From assembly GCA_945877965.1 (NCBI GenBank), contig CAMCTH010000060.1, positions 1 through 12,993 of the forward strand: a stretch of 12,993 nucleotides of DNA, read 5' to 3'. Origin of the DNA: Planctomicrobium piriforme (GTDB lineage Bacteria; Planctomycetota; Planctomycetia; Pirellulales; PNKZ01). The first letter of the stretch is position 1. Each line of letters begins with the position of its first letter. Positions 6,058 to 12,762 of the stretch are shown here, piece after piece. A program made the translations under genes and the position numbers. The notes beneath the pieces are model-generated. The model searched no databases and had not been told where the DNA came from. It saw only the letters and a list, made by a program, of their open reading frames with translations.

Positions 6058-6696
6058 ATGGCAAGTTTGCCCATCTACAATCGCACGGGTGTCGAAGTCG
6101 GCAAGTACGACATTGACACGGACCTGCTCGCGCCGACGATCAACAAGCAATTGCTGCACGACGTCGTGGTGATGTATCAGTCGAATCTCCGCGTCGGCAC
6201 GGCACGGACGAAGAGTCGCGCCGAAGTCCGCGGTTCGACAAAGAAGATGTATCGCCAGAAGGGAACGGGTAACGCCCGCGCCGGTTCGCGTCGCAGCCCG
6301 GTCCGCTTGGGCGGCGGTCATACGTTCGCCAAGCGTCCGCGCGATTGGTACTTCCGCTTGCCGCGCAAGGCCGTGCAGTTGGCGACTCGCATGGCGATCG
6401 CTTCGAAGATTGTCAGCGATCAGGTGGTGGTGATCGACGAGTTGAAGTTCGCTTCGCCGAAGACCAAGGAAATGCAAGGCATTCTCAAGGCTCTGAAGGT
6501 TGACGGCGGCAGCTTGTTGGTCGCGACGGCCGGGATCGACAAATTGGTTTATCTCAGTGCTCGCAATATCGACAAGGTCTCGATCTCGTCGGTCGCGGAT
6601 TTGAACGCTCTGGCCATCTTGATGCCTCGCAAGATGTTGGTGACCAAGGAAGCGCTCGACGTGATCAAGCAACGGGCGACCGCAGCTGCCGAGTAA
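6058..6696 (+). CDS. rplD: 50S ribosomal protein L4
   Basis: 212 residues, typical length. L4 binds 23S rRNA, and its long loop forms part of the exit-tunnel constriction with L22. In E. coli it also represses its own S10 operon. The loop is clear at residues 54-90: RAEVRGSTKKMYRQKGTGNA, then ARAGSRRSPVRLGGGHTFAK. The usual tryptophan before RQKGTG is a tyrosine here. The C-terminal globular part includes VVVIDELKF and the family-typical ending on leucine/alanine-rich helices. A good Shine-Dalgarno AAGGA (6045-6049) lies 8 bases before the ATG. The gap to rplC is 82 bases and shows no promoter or terminator I can support. Confidence 0.97.
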   Translation: MASLPIYNRTGVEVGKYDIDTDLLAPTINKQLLHDVVVMYQSNLRVGTARTKSRAEVRGSTKKMYRQKGTGNARAGSRRSPVRLGGGHTFAKRPRDWYFRLPRKAVQLATRMAIASKIVSDQVVVIDELKFASPKTKEMQGILKALKVDGGSLLVATAGIDKLVYLSARNIDKVSISSVADLNALAILMPRKMLVTKEALDVIKQRATAAAE

Positions 6697-6719
6697 GGCG
6701 AGAAGAAACAAGGTGCAAC

Positions 6720-7031
6720 ATGGCTGATACATCCAATACCACGACCGGTTTGCTGCGACCCGACCAGATCATTCTGCGTCCGTTGGTCACCGAAAAGGGC
6801 GTGCATCGTTCGAGCCGTCACAATGCGTACGCCTTCGAGGTCTCGCCGGTGGCGACGAAGGTCGACATCCGTCGGGCGATCGAAGAGATGTTTCATGTGA
6901 AGGTTGTGAAGGTTCACACGCAGAACCGCAAGGGCAAGCCGCGTCGCACGCGGATGAAGGCGGCCCACACGGCCGATTGGAAGAAGGCGATCGTGAAGCT
7001 CCATGCCGAGCACCGGATCGAGTTGTTCTAG
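6720..7031 (+). CDS. rplW: 50S ribosomal protein L23
   Basis: 103 residues, normal length. L23 lies at the tunnel exit and is the main docking site for trigger factor and SRP. Family features are the early IILRPLVTEKGVHRS (about 17-31), YAFEVSPVATKVDIRRAIEE with MFHVKVVKVHTQNRKGKPRR, and the basic loop RKGKPRRTR. The ATG at 6720 follows AAGGTG (6710-6715), a good Shine-Dalgarno. It lies 23 bases after rplD, which suggests translational linkage. The first 14 residues before the conserved part are serine/threonine-rich and longer than in E. coli. Confidence 0.96.
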   Translation: MADTSNTTTGLLRPDQIILRPLVTEKGVHRSSRHNAYAFEVSPVATKVDIRRAIEEMFHVKVVKVHTQNRKGKPRRTRMKAAHTADWKKAIVKLHAEHRIELF

Positions 7032-7096
7032 TCGCCGAGTTGATTCAAATATAAAGACGCGACATCGGTCGCCGACCTGCAGGAAAGAAGACGATC

Positions 7097-7954
7097 ATGG
7101 GTATTCGACGCTATAATCCGGTAACGCCGGGCCGCCGCGGGGCGAGCGTAAGCGATTTCAAAGAGCTGACGAAGGGTGCCAAGCCTGAGCCGTCGCTGCT
7201 GATTCGCAAGAAGAAGAAGGGCGGCCGTAATAACCAAGGCGTCATTACGGTTCGTCATCGCGGCGGCGGCCACAAGCAGCACATCCGCATGATCGACTAC
7301 AAGCGTGACAAGGACGGGATCTCGGCCAAGGTCGACTCGATCCAGTACGATCCAAATCGCTCGGCCCGCATTGCCTTGCTGGTTTATGCCGACGGTGAGA
7401 AGCGGTACATCATCGCTCCCGACGGTTTGACGGCCGGCGACTCGGTGATCAGCGGTGCGGATGCTCCTCCGTCGGTCGGCAACTGTCTGCCGCTCAAGAA
7501 CATTCCGATCGGCATGAAGATTCACGCCATCGAAATGCGTTTGGGCAAGGGTGCTGCGATCTGCCGTTCGGCTGGAACGAGTGCCGTGCTCGCCGCTCGC
7601 GATGCCGACTGGGCACAAATCAATCTGCCGAGCGGTGAAATTCGCCGTGTTCCGGCGACCTGCAAGGCGACGATCGGCGGGGTCGGCAATGCCGACCATA
7701 TGAACATTGTGATTGGTAAGGCGGGCCGCAATCGCTGGAAGGGCATCCGCCCGACCGTTCGCGGTACCGCGATGAATCCGATCGACCATCCGCACGGCGG
7801 TGGTGAAGGCCGCACGAAGGGCGGTCGTCATCCGGTCAGCCCGTCGGGAAAGCTCGCCAAGGGCGGTCGCACGCGGAAGCCGGGGAAGCCGGGCAGCACG
7901 TCGATCGTGCGTCGCCGCAAGTCGCGTCGCTACGGCCAGCTGAAGTTGAAGTAG
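7097..7954 (+). CDS. rplB: 50S ribosomal protein L2
   Basis: 285 residues, about a dozen more than E. coli. L2 is a universal 50S protein needed for subunit joining and peptidyl transferase activity. Landmarks are the start MGIRRYNPVTPGRRG, NNQGVITVRHRGGGHKQHIR (about 45-64), IPIGMKIHAIE, the RNA-binding core and MNPIDHPHGGGEGRTKGG (about 226-243), which contains the histidine matching the functionally important E. coli His229. The very basic C-terminus ends in RRRKSRRYGQLKLK. The Shine-Dalgarno AGGAAAG begins at 7081, and the gap after rplW is 65 bases. Nothing is missing or unusual in the core. Confidence 0.98.
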   Translation: MGIRRYNPVTPGRRGASVSDFKELTKGAKPEPSLLIRKKKKGGRNNQGVITVRHRGGGHKQHIRMIDYKRDKDGISAKVDSIQYDPNRSARIALLVYADGEKRYIIAPDGLTAGDSVISGADAPPSVGNCLPLKNIPIGMKIHAIEMRLGKGAAICRSAGTSAVLAARDADWAQINLPSGEIRRVPATCKATIGGVGNADHMNIVIGKAGRNRWKGIRPTVRGTAMNPIDHPHGGGEGRTKGGRHPVSPSGKLAKGGRTRKPGKPGSTSIVRRRKSRRYGQLKLK

Positions 7955-8017
7955 TCATTGCTGAATCAAGTTTTGTGAATCGTCGGTTTGTCCGCAGTTG
8001 TGAAGTGAGAAGGTGCT

Positions 8018-8296
8018 ATGGGACGTTCGCTGAAAAAAGGTCCGTTTGTCGATCCTAAGGTTTACGCCAAGGTCGAGAAGCTGAACGAGCGCGGTTCGAA
8101 AGACCCGATCAAGACCTGGGCTCGCCGCTGCACGATTGTGCCGGAGTTCGTGGGTCACACGTTCATGGTTCACAACGGCAAGCAGCACATTAAGGTGTTC
8201 GTCAGCGAAGAAATGGTCGGGCACAAGCTCGGCGAGTTCTCCCCGACGCGTACCTTCCGCGGCCACGGCGGCGTGAAGAAGAAGGAAGATAAGTAG
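8018..8296 (+). CDS. rpsS: 30S ribosomal protein S19
   Basis: 92 residues, normal length. S19 sits in the 30S head beside S13 and contacts the A-site finger of the 50S subunit. It starts MGRSLKKGPFVD and carries TWARRCTIVPEFVGHTFMVH (about 33-52), NGKQHIKVFVSEEMVGHKLG and FSPTRTFRGHGG near the end, all family-typical. The Shine-Dalgarno GAAGGTG lies just before the ATG. The 63-base gap after rplB is unremarkable, but the 89-base spacer that follows is filled by a repeat element. Confidence 0.97.
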   Translation: MGRSLKKGPFVDPKVYAKVEKLNERGSKDPIKTWARRCTIVPEFVGHTFMVHNGKQHIKVFVSEEMVGHKLGEFSPTRTFRGHGGVKKKEDK

Positions 8297-8301
8297 TATA
8301 C

Positions 8302-8379
8302 AGCAGTGGCCAGTGGTCGGTTGCCAGTGGCCAGTTTGAGAAGAATGGATTGCTGACTGCTAACCACTGACCACTGACA
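8302..8379 (+). repeat. CAGTGGYCAGTGG-type palindromic repeat element between rpsS and rplV
   Basis: CAGTGGCCAGTGGT (8304-8317) is complementary to ACCACTGACCACTG (8363-8376) except for one position, so the ends form a 14-base stem. GCAGTGGCCAGT (8303-8314) is repeated almost exactly as GCCAGTGGCCAGT (8323-8335), and GACTGC/GACCACTGAC variants occur on the right side. Read on the minus strand, it encodes peptide fragments such as QWSVVSSQQ, a signature of spurious proteins made from this repeat family in planctomycete and cyanobacterial genomes (from memory). The element fills most of the spacer and ends 6 bases before the rplV ATG. Confidence 0.8.
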
Positions 8380-8385
8380 AGTTTT

Positions 8386-8718
8386 ATGGCATACACCGCA
8401 ACACACCGCTTTGCCCGCATCAGCCCGCGTAAGGTTCGCTCGTTGGCGAACCTGATCCGCGGCAAGCATGCCGACCAAGCGCTCGACATTTTGAAGTTCA
8501 TGCCTCATCGCGGGGCGCGGCTGCTGGAAAAGGTGCTGAAGAGCGCCCTGGGCAACGCGGAAGACCGCCGAGCTCGCGACGTCGCTGCGTTGATCGTCAC
8601 CGACGCTCGCGTCGACGGCGCCCCGATGTTCAAGCGAATCAAGCCGGTCTCGCGGGGCCAGGCTTACATGATCAAGCGTCGTTCGAGCCACATCAAAGTG
8701 TCGCTCGATAACCTGTAA
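8386..8718 (+). CDS. rplV: 50S ribosomal protein L22
   Basis: 110 residues, normal length. L22 binds all six domains of 23S rRNA, and its beta-hairpin lines the exit tunnel opposite L4, near the macrolide site. Landmarks are HRFARISPRKVRSLANLIRG (7-26), QALDILKFMPHRGARLLEKV, the NAEDRRARD segment and the hairpin GAPMFKRIKPVSRGQAYMIK (about 78-97) followed by RRSSHIKV. The ATG at 8386 gives the expected N-terminus, but no Shine-Dalgarno is visible: the preceding bases, ACTGACAAGTTTT, belong to the repeat element or its edge. Translation may depend on the upstream gene or on the hairpin. Confidence 0.96.
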   Translation: MAYTATHRFARISPRKVRSLANLIRGKHADQALDILKFMPHRGARLLEKVLKSALGNAEDRRARDVAALIVTDARVDGAPMFKRIKPVSRGQAYMIKRRSSHIKVSLDNL

Positions 8719-8785
8719 CTCACTGATTAATTCACCTGATTTAATTCAAACGGCGACGTAACTCGCTCACGAACGGAACTGGATA

Positions 8786-9481
8786 ATGGGTCAGAAAGTA
8801 AATCCGATCGGCTTCCGCACCGGCATCATGATCGGTTGGAAGAGCCGTTGGTATTCGTCAAAGAAAGAATTCGGCGATCTGCTGCTTGAGGACTTCAAAG
8901 TTCGGAAGTTCATCAAGGAGAAGTTCAAGTCGGCCGCGATTCCGAAGGTCGAGATCGAGCGGACGCGGGATGAAGTGAAGGTCATTTTGTTCACGGCTCG
9001 CCCCGGTGTGATCATCGGTCGCAAGGGCCAAGAAGTGGAGCGTCTGCAGGCCGAATTGCAGGGCCTGATCGGTCGCCGCGTGAACATCAAGATCGAAGAA
9101 GTCAGCCGTCCGGAAATTCAGGCTCAGTTGGTCGCCGAAGACATTGCCGAGCAATTGTCGAAGCGGGCCAGCTTCCGCCGCACCATGAAGCGCTCCGCCG
9201 ACCAGACGATGGAAGCGGGCGCCAAGGGAATCAAAATACAACTTGCAGGTCGACTGGGCGGATCCGAAATGGCCCGCCGCGAAAAGCAAATCGCCGGCGC
9301 CATGCCGCTCTCGACGTTGCGAGCCAAGATCGATTACGGCTTCACCGAAGCCGTCACGCCGCAAGGTAACATCGGCGTTCAAGTGTGGGTCAACCAAGGT
9401 ATGTACGAGGACGACGCCAATGGCGATGATGCCCAAGCGGGTCAAGCACCGAAAAAGCCAAAGAGGACGTATAAAAGGTGA
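8786..9481 (+). CDS. rpsC: 30S ribosomal protein S3
   Basis: 231 residues, close to the E. coli 233. S3 forms part of the mRNA entry channel and the ribosomal helicase with S4 and S5. It begins MGQKVNPIGFRTG and has a KH domain with GVIIGRKG at 74-81, then KIEEVSRPEIQAQLVAEDIA and the C-terminal domain with RRTMKRSADQTMEAGAKGIK, LAGRLGGSEMARREK and GVQVWVNQG. The last 20 residues (212-231), rich in Asp, then Lys and Arg, are encoded in DNA that also codes for the N-terminus of L16 in another frame. The start is fixed by the family N-terminus; only a weak GGA-containing Shine-Dalgarno precedes it. The 67-base gap after rplV is AT-rich and has no clear signal. Confidence 0.98.
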   Translation: MGQKVNPIGFRTGIMIGWKSRWYSSKKEFGDLLLEDFKVRKFIKEKFKSAAIPKVEIERTRDEVKVILFTARPGVIIGRKGQEVERLQAELQGLIGRRVNIKIEEVSRPEIQAQLVAEDIAEQLSKRASFRRTMKRSADQTMEAGAKGIKIQLAGRLGGSEMARREKQIAGAMPLSTLRAKIDYGFTEAVTPQGNIGVQVWVNQGMYEDDANGDDAQAGQAPKKPKRTYKR

Positions 9482-9836
9482 GGCTACGCGGGGTAACCGC
9501 GTAGTATTCGGCGACTTCGGCCTGCAAGCGACGCAGGGTGGCTGGTTGAGTGCGCAAACAATCGAAGCCGGTCGTGTGAGCGCTCAGCAGTACCTGCGGA
9601 ACGAAGGTCGTTTGTACGTCCGGGTCTTCCCACACAAGTCCATCACGTCGATTCCCCTGGAAACGCGGATGGGTAAGGGTAAGGGAGAGCCGGATTACTG
9701 GGCAGCCGTCATCAAGCCGGGAACGGTCTTGTACGAAATCGCCGGAGTGCCGGAAAGCGCAGCTAAGATGTGCTTCCGTCGCTTGGCGCACAAGATGCCG
9801 GTCTCGGTCCGATTTATTCGTCGCCGCGTGATGTAA
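9420..9836 (+). CDS. rplP: 50S ribosomal protein L16
   Basis: 138 residues, normal length. L16 organises the A-site region of the 50S subunit and assembles late. It shows PKRVKHRKSQRGR near the start, VFGDFGLQATQGGWLSAQTI, RLYVRVFPHKSIT, the RMGKGKGEPDYW motif (with the arginine that RoxA hydroxylates in E. coli) and the ending VRFIRRRVM. Three in-frame ATG codons occur at 9420, 9426 and 9429. I chose 9420 because GAGGA (9407-9411) lies 8 bases upstream. The gene then overlaps rpsC by 62 bases in a different frame; even the latest start would overlap by 53. Confidence 0.95.
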   Translation: MAMMPKRVKHRKSQRGRIKGEATRGNRVVFGDFGLQATQGGWLSAQTIEAGRVSAQQYLRNEGRLYVRVFPHKSITSIPLETRMGKGKGEPDYWAAVIKPGTVLYEIAGVPESAAKMCFRRLAHKMPVSVRFIRRRVM

Positions 9837-9852
9837 TTAGGATTGAGTAAAG

Positions 9853-10071
9853 ATGAAAGCCGCTGAACTGCGTGAGATGAGCGACGAGCAGCTGACGCTG
9901 ACCTTGAAAGAGACGATCGAGAACTTGTTCCGATTGAAGATCAAGGCCGCGACGGAAAAGCTGGAGTCGCCGACCGAACTGAAAAAGCATCGCCACCTGG
10001 CCGCCCGGATCAACACCGTGCTGCGTCAGCGCGAACTGAAGAAGGCCGCCGAGACACCGGCCGCCGTCTAA
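9853..10071 (+). CDS. rpmC: 50S ribosomal protein L29
   Basis: 72 residues, normal for this small helical protein. L29 lies next to L23 at the tunnel exit. The start MKAAELREMSDEQL, the middle ENLFRLKIKAATEKLESP and the helix HRHLAARINTVLRQRE match the family. The ATG follows rplP by 16 bases, with GGATTGAGTAA just before it as a modest ribosome-binding region. The C-terminus has a short Ala/Pro-rich tail. Confidence 0.95.
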   Translation: MKAAELREMSDEQLTLTLKETIENLFRLKIKAATEKLESPTELKKHRHLAARINTVLRQRELKKAAETPAAV

Positions 10072-10127
10072 TAAGAATAAGTCCGAAGTAGAACACTGAT
10101 CCCCAGAACCACGAACGATTTCCTGCC

Positions 10128-10460
10128 ATGCCCAAGCGAGTAGCCGTCGGCGTCGTGATGACCGACAAGATGGAAAAGAGCCGCCGCGTCGAGATCCCGC
10201 GTCTCGTGCGTCACGCTGAATACGGCAAGATCCTGCATCGCAAGACGGTCTGTCACATCCACGACGAGAAGAACGAGTCGCACATCGGCGACACGGTCGA
10301 GATCGTCGAGTGCGCTCCGAAGTCGCGGCTGAAGCGTTGGGAGTTGGTTCGGATCTTGAAGAAGAGCACGATCGTCGACTTGGCCGCCTTGCGAGCCGCC
10401 GAGAAGGCTCAGGCCGAAAGCGAACAAGCCGTCACTGAGAAGCCGCCGGTCGCCAAGTAG
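10128..10460 (+). CDS. rpsQ: 30S ribosomal protein S17
   Basis: 110 residues, about 25 more than E. coli. S17 is a primary 16S rRNA binder in the 30S body with an OB fold. Core motifs are VGVVMTDKMEKSRRVEIPRL (7-26), YGKILHRKTVCHIHDEKNES (32-51) and IGDTVEIVECAPKSRLKRWE. The extra length is a charged, alanine-rich C-terminal extension from about residue 85, probably helical. No good Shine-Dalgarno precedes the ATG (ACGATTTCCTGCC). It is the last gene of the classical S10 group; no terminator separates it from rplN. Confidence 0.95.
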   Translation: MPKRVAVGVVMTDKMEKSRRVEIPRLVRHAEYGKILHRKTVCHIHDEKNESHIGDTVEIVECAPKSRLKRWELVRILKKSTIVDLAALRAAEKAQAESEQAVTEKPPVAK

Positions 10461-10483
10461 TCCACGAACACAACGGCTCGCCA

Positions 10484-10496
10484 CGACCGTCGGTCG
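10484..10496 (+). other. Small hairpin in the rpsQ-rplN spacer
   Basis: CGACC (10484-10488) and GGTCG (10492-10496) pair perfectly around GTC. This is the only structure seen at the S10/spc boundary. It is short, has no T-run and no promoter near it, so it is weak evidence for any transcription boundary. Confidence 0.25.
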
Positions 10497-10536
10497 AGTG
10501 CGACGCTGAGTCCGCGAGAATTCAGGAAGAGCAGCT

Positions 10537-10905
10537 ATGATTCAGATGCAAACCCGCATGGCCGTCGCCGATAACACTGGCGCCAAAGAGGTCATGTGCG
10601 TGAAGGTGCTGGGGGGAACTCGCCGTCGTTACGCGGGCTTGGGCGACATCGTCGTCTGCAGCGTGAAGTCGGTGATCTCCGGCAGCGAAATCAAAAAGGG
10701 TCAAGTGGTGAAGGGGGTCGTCGTCCGTTGCAAGTCGCCGACCCGGCGCGTCGACGGCAGCTACGTTCGCTTCGACGCTAACGCTCTGGTCCTGATCGAT
10801 AACGACAAGAACCCGCGGGGCACGCGTATCTTCGGTGCCGTGGCCCGCGAACTTCGTGATAAGAATTTCATGAAGATCGTCAGCTTGGCACAAGAGGTGG
10901 TCTGA
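10537..10905 (+). CDS. rplN: 50S ribosomal protein L14
   Basis: 122 residues, exactly the usual bacterial length. L14 sits at the subunit interface with L19 and is the docking site of the silencing factor RsfS. It begins MIQMQTRMAVADNTGAKEVM and has KVLGGTRRRYAGLGDIVVCS, GQVVKGVVVRCK, VRFDANALVLIDN and the ending ELRDKNFMKIVSLAQEVV. A good Shine-Dalgarno AGGAAG precedes the ATG. Its TGA stop shares an A with the ATG of rplX. It is the first gene of the classical spc group, 76 bases after rpsQ. Confidence 0.98.
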   Translation: MIQMQTRMAVADNTGAKEVMCVKVLGGTRRRYAGLGDIVVCSVKSVISGSEIKKGQVVKGVVVRCKSPTRRVDGSYVRFDANALVLIDNDKNPRGTRIFGAVARELRDKNFMKIVSLAQEVV

Positions 10906-11267
10906 TGCGAATCAAGGTGGGAGATACGGTCAAGGTTATCACGGGCGACGACCGGGGCGAATCCGGCAAGGTCGTGCGTGTCTTGACGACGAAGAACAAA
11001 GTCGTGGTTGAAGGCATTAACAAGGTCTACAAGCACGTCAAGCGCAGCCAAAAGAACCCGCAAGGGGGACGGTTGTCGATCGAGATGCCGGTTCACGTTT
11101 CCAACGTGATGCTGCTCTGCCCGACGACCGGCCAGCCGACGAAGGTCGGCATGCGGAAGACGGCCGACGGCGGCAAAGAGCGATTCGCGAAGGTCAGCGG
11201 TGCGGCGGCCGGTTTGGTCACGCCTCCGGCCTCGAAGCGGATTGCGGATCGCAAGAAGAAGAGCTAG
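10905..11267 (+). CDS. rplX: 50S ribosomal protein L24
   Basis: 120 residues, somewhat longer than the E. coli 104. L24 binds 23S rRNA at the 5' end and starts 50S assembly. The KOW motif is at about 5-31 (VGDTVKVITGDDRGESGKVV), followed by VVVEGINKVYKHVKRSQ, PQGGRLSIEMPVHVSNVML and CPTTGQPTKVGMRK. Some bacterial L24 proteins have CPxCG here; only the first cysteine remains. The tail is basic. The start codon overlaps the rplN stop (TGATG), with GAGGTGG (10894-10900) inside rplN as the ribosome-binding site, a sign of translational coupling. Confidence 0.97.
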   Translation: MRIKVGDTVKVITGDDRGESGKVVRVLTTKNKVVVEGINKVYKHVKRSQKNPQGGRLSIEMPVHVSNVMLLCPTTGQPTKVGMRKTADGGKERFAKVSGAAAGLVTPPASKRIADRKKKS

Positions 11268-11341
11268 TCGGGCACGCAAGTTATTTCATTACTCAGTAAG
11301 GCAGGACGGTGCTTCGGCGCCGCACGGCAAGTAGGTTCGTC

Positions 11342-11974
11342 ATGGCTGCAAAATCAACGAAAAAAGAAGCGAAGTCCGTCGAGTCGACCGTCGAAGCGCC
11401 GGCCGTGCCGCGCCTGCTGGAACGGTATGAGCAAGTCGTGCTGCCGCACCTGGGCGAAAAGTTCGGCCGCAATAACCGCTTGTCCTTGCCGCGCCTGCTG
11501 AAGATCGTCGTCAGCATGGGCGTCGGCAGCGCGGTGCAAGAGAAGAAGCACATGGAAGAGGCGCTGGCCGCGCTGACGATCATCACCGGCCAAAAGCCCG
11601 CTCCGTGCAAGAGCCGGGTCGCCATCTCGAACTTCAAGCTTCGCGAAGGTCTCGACATCGGCGCCAAGGTCACGCTCCGCGGCCCGCGGATGTGGGAGTT
11701 CTTGGATCGTCTGATCTCGGTCGTCCTGCCGCGAGTGCGCGACTTCCGCGGTCTGAGCCCGAAGGCCTTCGACGGTCACGGCAACTACAGCCTCGGTCTG
11801 ACCGAGCATGTCGTGTTCCCCGAAATCAATCCGGACAAGTTCACCCGCACGCAGGGTATGAACATCGCCTGCATCACTTCGTCGGACAGCAACGACGAAG
11901 CCCGCGAACTTCTGCGTGCGTTGGGCATGCCATTTCGCGTGGAAGAAGACGGCAAGAAGTCGCCGGCTGCGTAA
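11342..11974 (+). CDS. rplE: 50S ribosomal protein L5
   Basis: 210 residues, about 30 more than E. coli. L5 binds 5S rRNA in the central protuberance and contacts P-site tRNA. Core motifs are LPRLLKIVVSMGVGSAVQEK, ITGQKPAPCKSRVAISNFKL with REGLDIGAKVTLRG, the FLDRLISVVLPRVRDFRGL segment and YSLGLTEHVVFPEI. The first 25 residues or so are a Lys/Ser/Glu-rich extension before the conserved RLLERYEQ, and a short charged tail follows the fold. The ATG at 11342 with AGTAGG upstream is preferred over an in-frame GTG at 11309, which would add an arginine-rich stretch with no family counterpart. Confidence 0.96.
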   Translation: MAAKSTKKEAKSVESTVEAPAVPRLLERYEQVVLPHLGEKFGRNNRLSLPRLLKIVVSMGVGSAVQEKKHMEEALAALTIITGQKPAPCKSRVAISNFKLREGLDIGAKVTLRGPRMWEFLDRLISVVLPRVRDFRGLSPKAFDGHGNYSLGLTEHVVFPEINPDKFTRTQGMNIACITSSDSNDEARELLRALGMPFRVEEDGKKSPAA

Positions 11975-12055
11975 GCTGACGAGTTTGAAGATTACGACGG
12001 TAGTTTAGAAGACAAGAATCGACTGTTACTGAAACGATTCTCGACAGGTAATTGA

Positions 12056-12241
12056 ATGGCAAGTAAATCGAAGATCGCAAAAGCGAACCGGACGCCGAAG
12101 TTTTCGTGCCGTCGCGAATCGCGCTGCAATTTGTGCGGTCGACCCCGCGCAGTGTACCGCAAGTTCGGCCTGTGTCGGATTCACTTCCGTGAACTGGCCG
12201 ACAAAGGTTTGATCCCCGGTCTGCGCAAAGCCAGTTGGTAG
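12056..12241 (+). CDS. rpsN: 30S ribosomal protein S14, zinc-type (type Z)
   Basis: 61 residues, the length of the short zinc-binding S14 (the zinc-free form has about 100). S14 is a 30S head protein. The start MASKSKIAKANRTPKFSCRR and the end LIPGLRKASW fit well. The zinc knuckle is C24-x2-C27 and C40-x2-H43, whereas the family normally has cysteine at position 43; the codon is CAC (12182-12184). Histidine can bind zinc, so a CCCH site is plausible. An additional cysteine is present at 18. The gap after rplE is 81 bases, with ACAGGTA a few bases before the ATG. Confidence 0.96.
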   Translation: MASKSKIAKANRTPKFSCRRESRCNLCGRPRAVYRKFGLCRIHFRELADKGLIPGLRKASW

Positions 12242-12290
12242 CCCCGAGCCGCTGGTACAAGAGCCGAGTTGGTAAAAGAGACCTAGCAAG

Positions 12291-12686
12291 ATGATGACCG
12301 ACCCTATCGCCGACATGCTGACCCGCATCCGCAATGCGGTCCGTGTCGAACACACGACTCTCGAACTCCCGCTTTCCAAAGTGAAAAAGGGAATGGCCGA
12401 GGTGCTTAAGCGCGAAGGCTACATTTGGGACTTCGAAGAAGTGGGTGAAGAGCCGCTCCGGCAACTCCGCCTGCATCTGAAGTACGGTCCCAACGGCGAG
12501 CGCGTGATTCGCTTTATCAAGCGGGTCAGCTCTCCCGGCCGTCGCGTCTACAGCGCCTCGCGCGATCTGAAGCCGGTCCTCAACGGACAAGGCATCAAGA
12601 TCATCAGCACGAGCCGCGGTGTGGTGAGCGACCGTGAAGCCCGTCAACGCAAGCTCGGCGGCGAAGTGCTGTGCGAGCTGTACTAG
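12291..12686 (+). CDS. rpsH: 30S ribosomal protein S8
   Basis: 131 residues, normal length. S8 binds the central domain of 16S rRNA, and in E. coli it represses the spc operon by binding its mRNA in the L5 region. Landmarks are DPIADMLTRIRNAVRVEHTT (4-23), LPLSKVKKGMAEVLKREGYI and the C-terminal KIISTSRGVVSDREARQRKL with GGEVLCELY. Two adjacent ATG codons (12291, 12294) are both possible; the first is used here. A weak purine-rich site AAAAGAGA lies upstream. It follows rpsN by 49 bases. Confidence 0.97.
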   Translation: MMTDPIADMLTRIRNAVRVEHTTLELPLSKVKKGMAEVLKREGYIWDFEEVGEEPLRQLRLHLKYGPNGERVIRFIKRVSSPGRRVYSASRDLKPVLNGQGIKIISTSRGVVSDREARQRKLGGEVLCELY

Positions 12687-12762
12687 TCGTCGGCGATCCC
12701 CGATCGTCCGCGGCACGAAATCAAGTATTGAACCAATTGAGTCCGAAGTCTGAGGCGTAACG

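Noticed and set aside
8302..8379. Possible CRISPR array or microsatellite
   Set aside because: The units are 12-14 bases, imperfect and partly inverted, with no regular spacers; a palindromic intergenic repeat fits better.
8723..8748. Imperfect direct repeat CTGATTAATTCA / CTGATTTAATTCA before rpsC
   Set aside because: Only two short AT-rich copies with one inserted base; it could be chance, and no promoter geometry is present.
10903..10907. TGATG overlap of rplN and rplX
   Set aside because: A common sign of translational coupling in ribosomal operons, not unusual.
11309..11341. Upstream GTG start for rplE
   Set aside because: It would add an arginine-rich stretch with no counterpart, and the ATG at 11342 already gives an extended L5.
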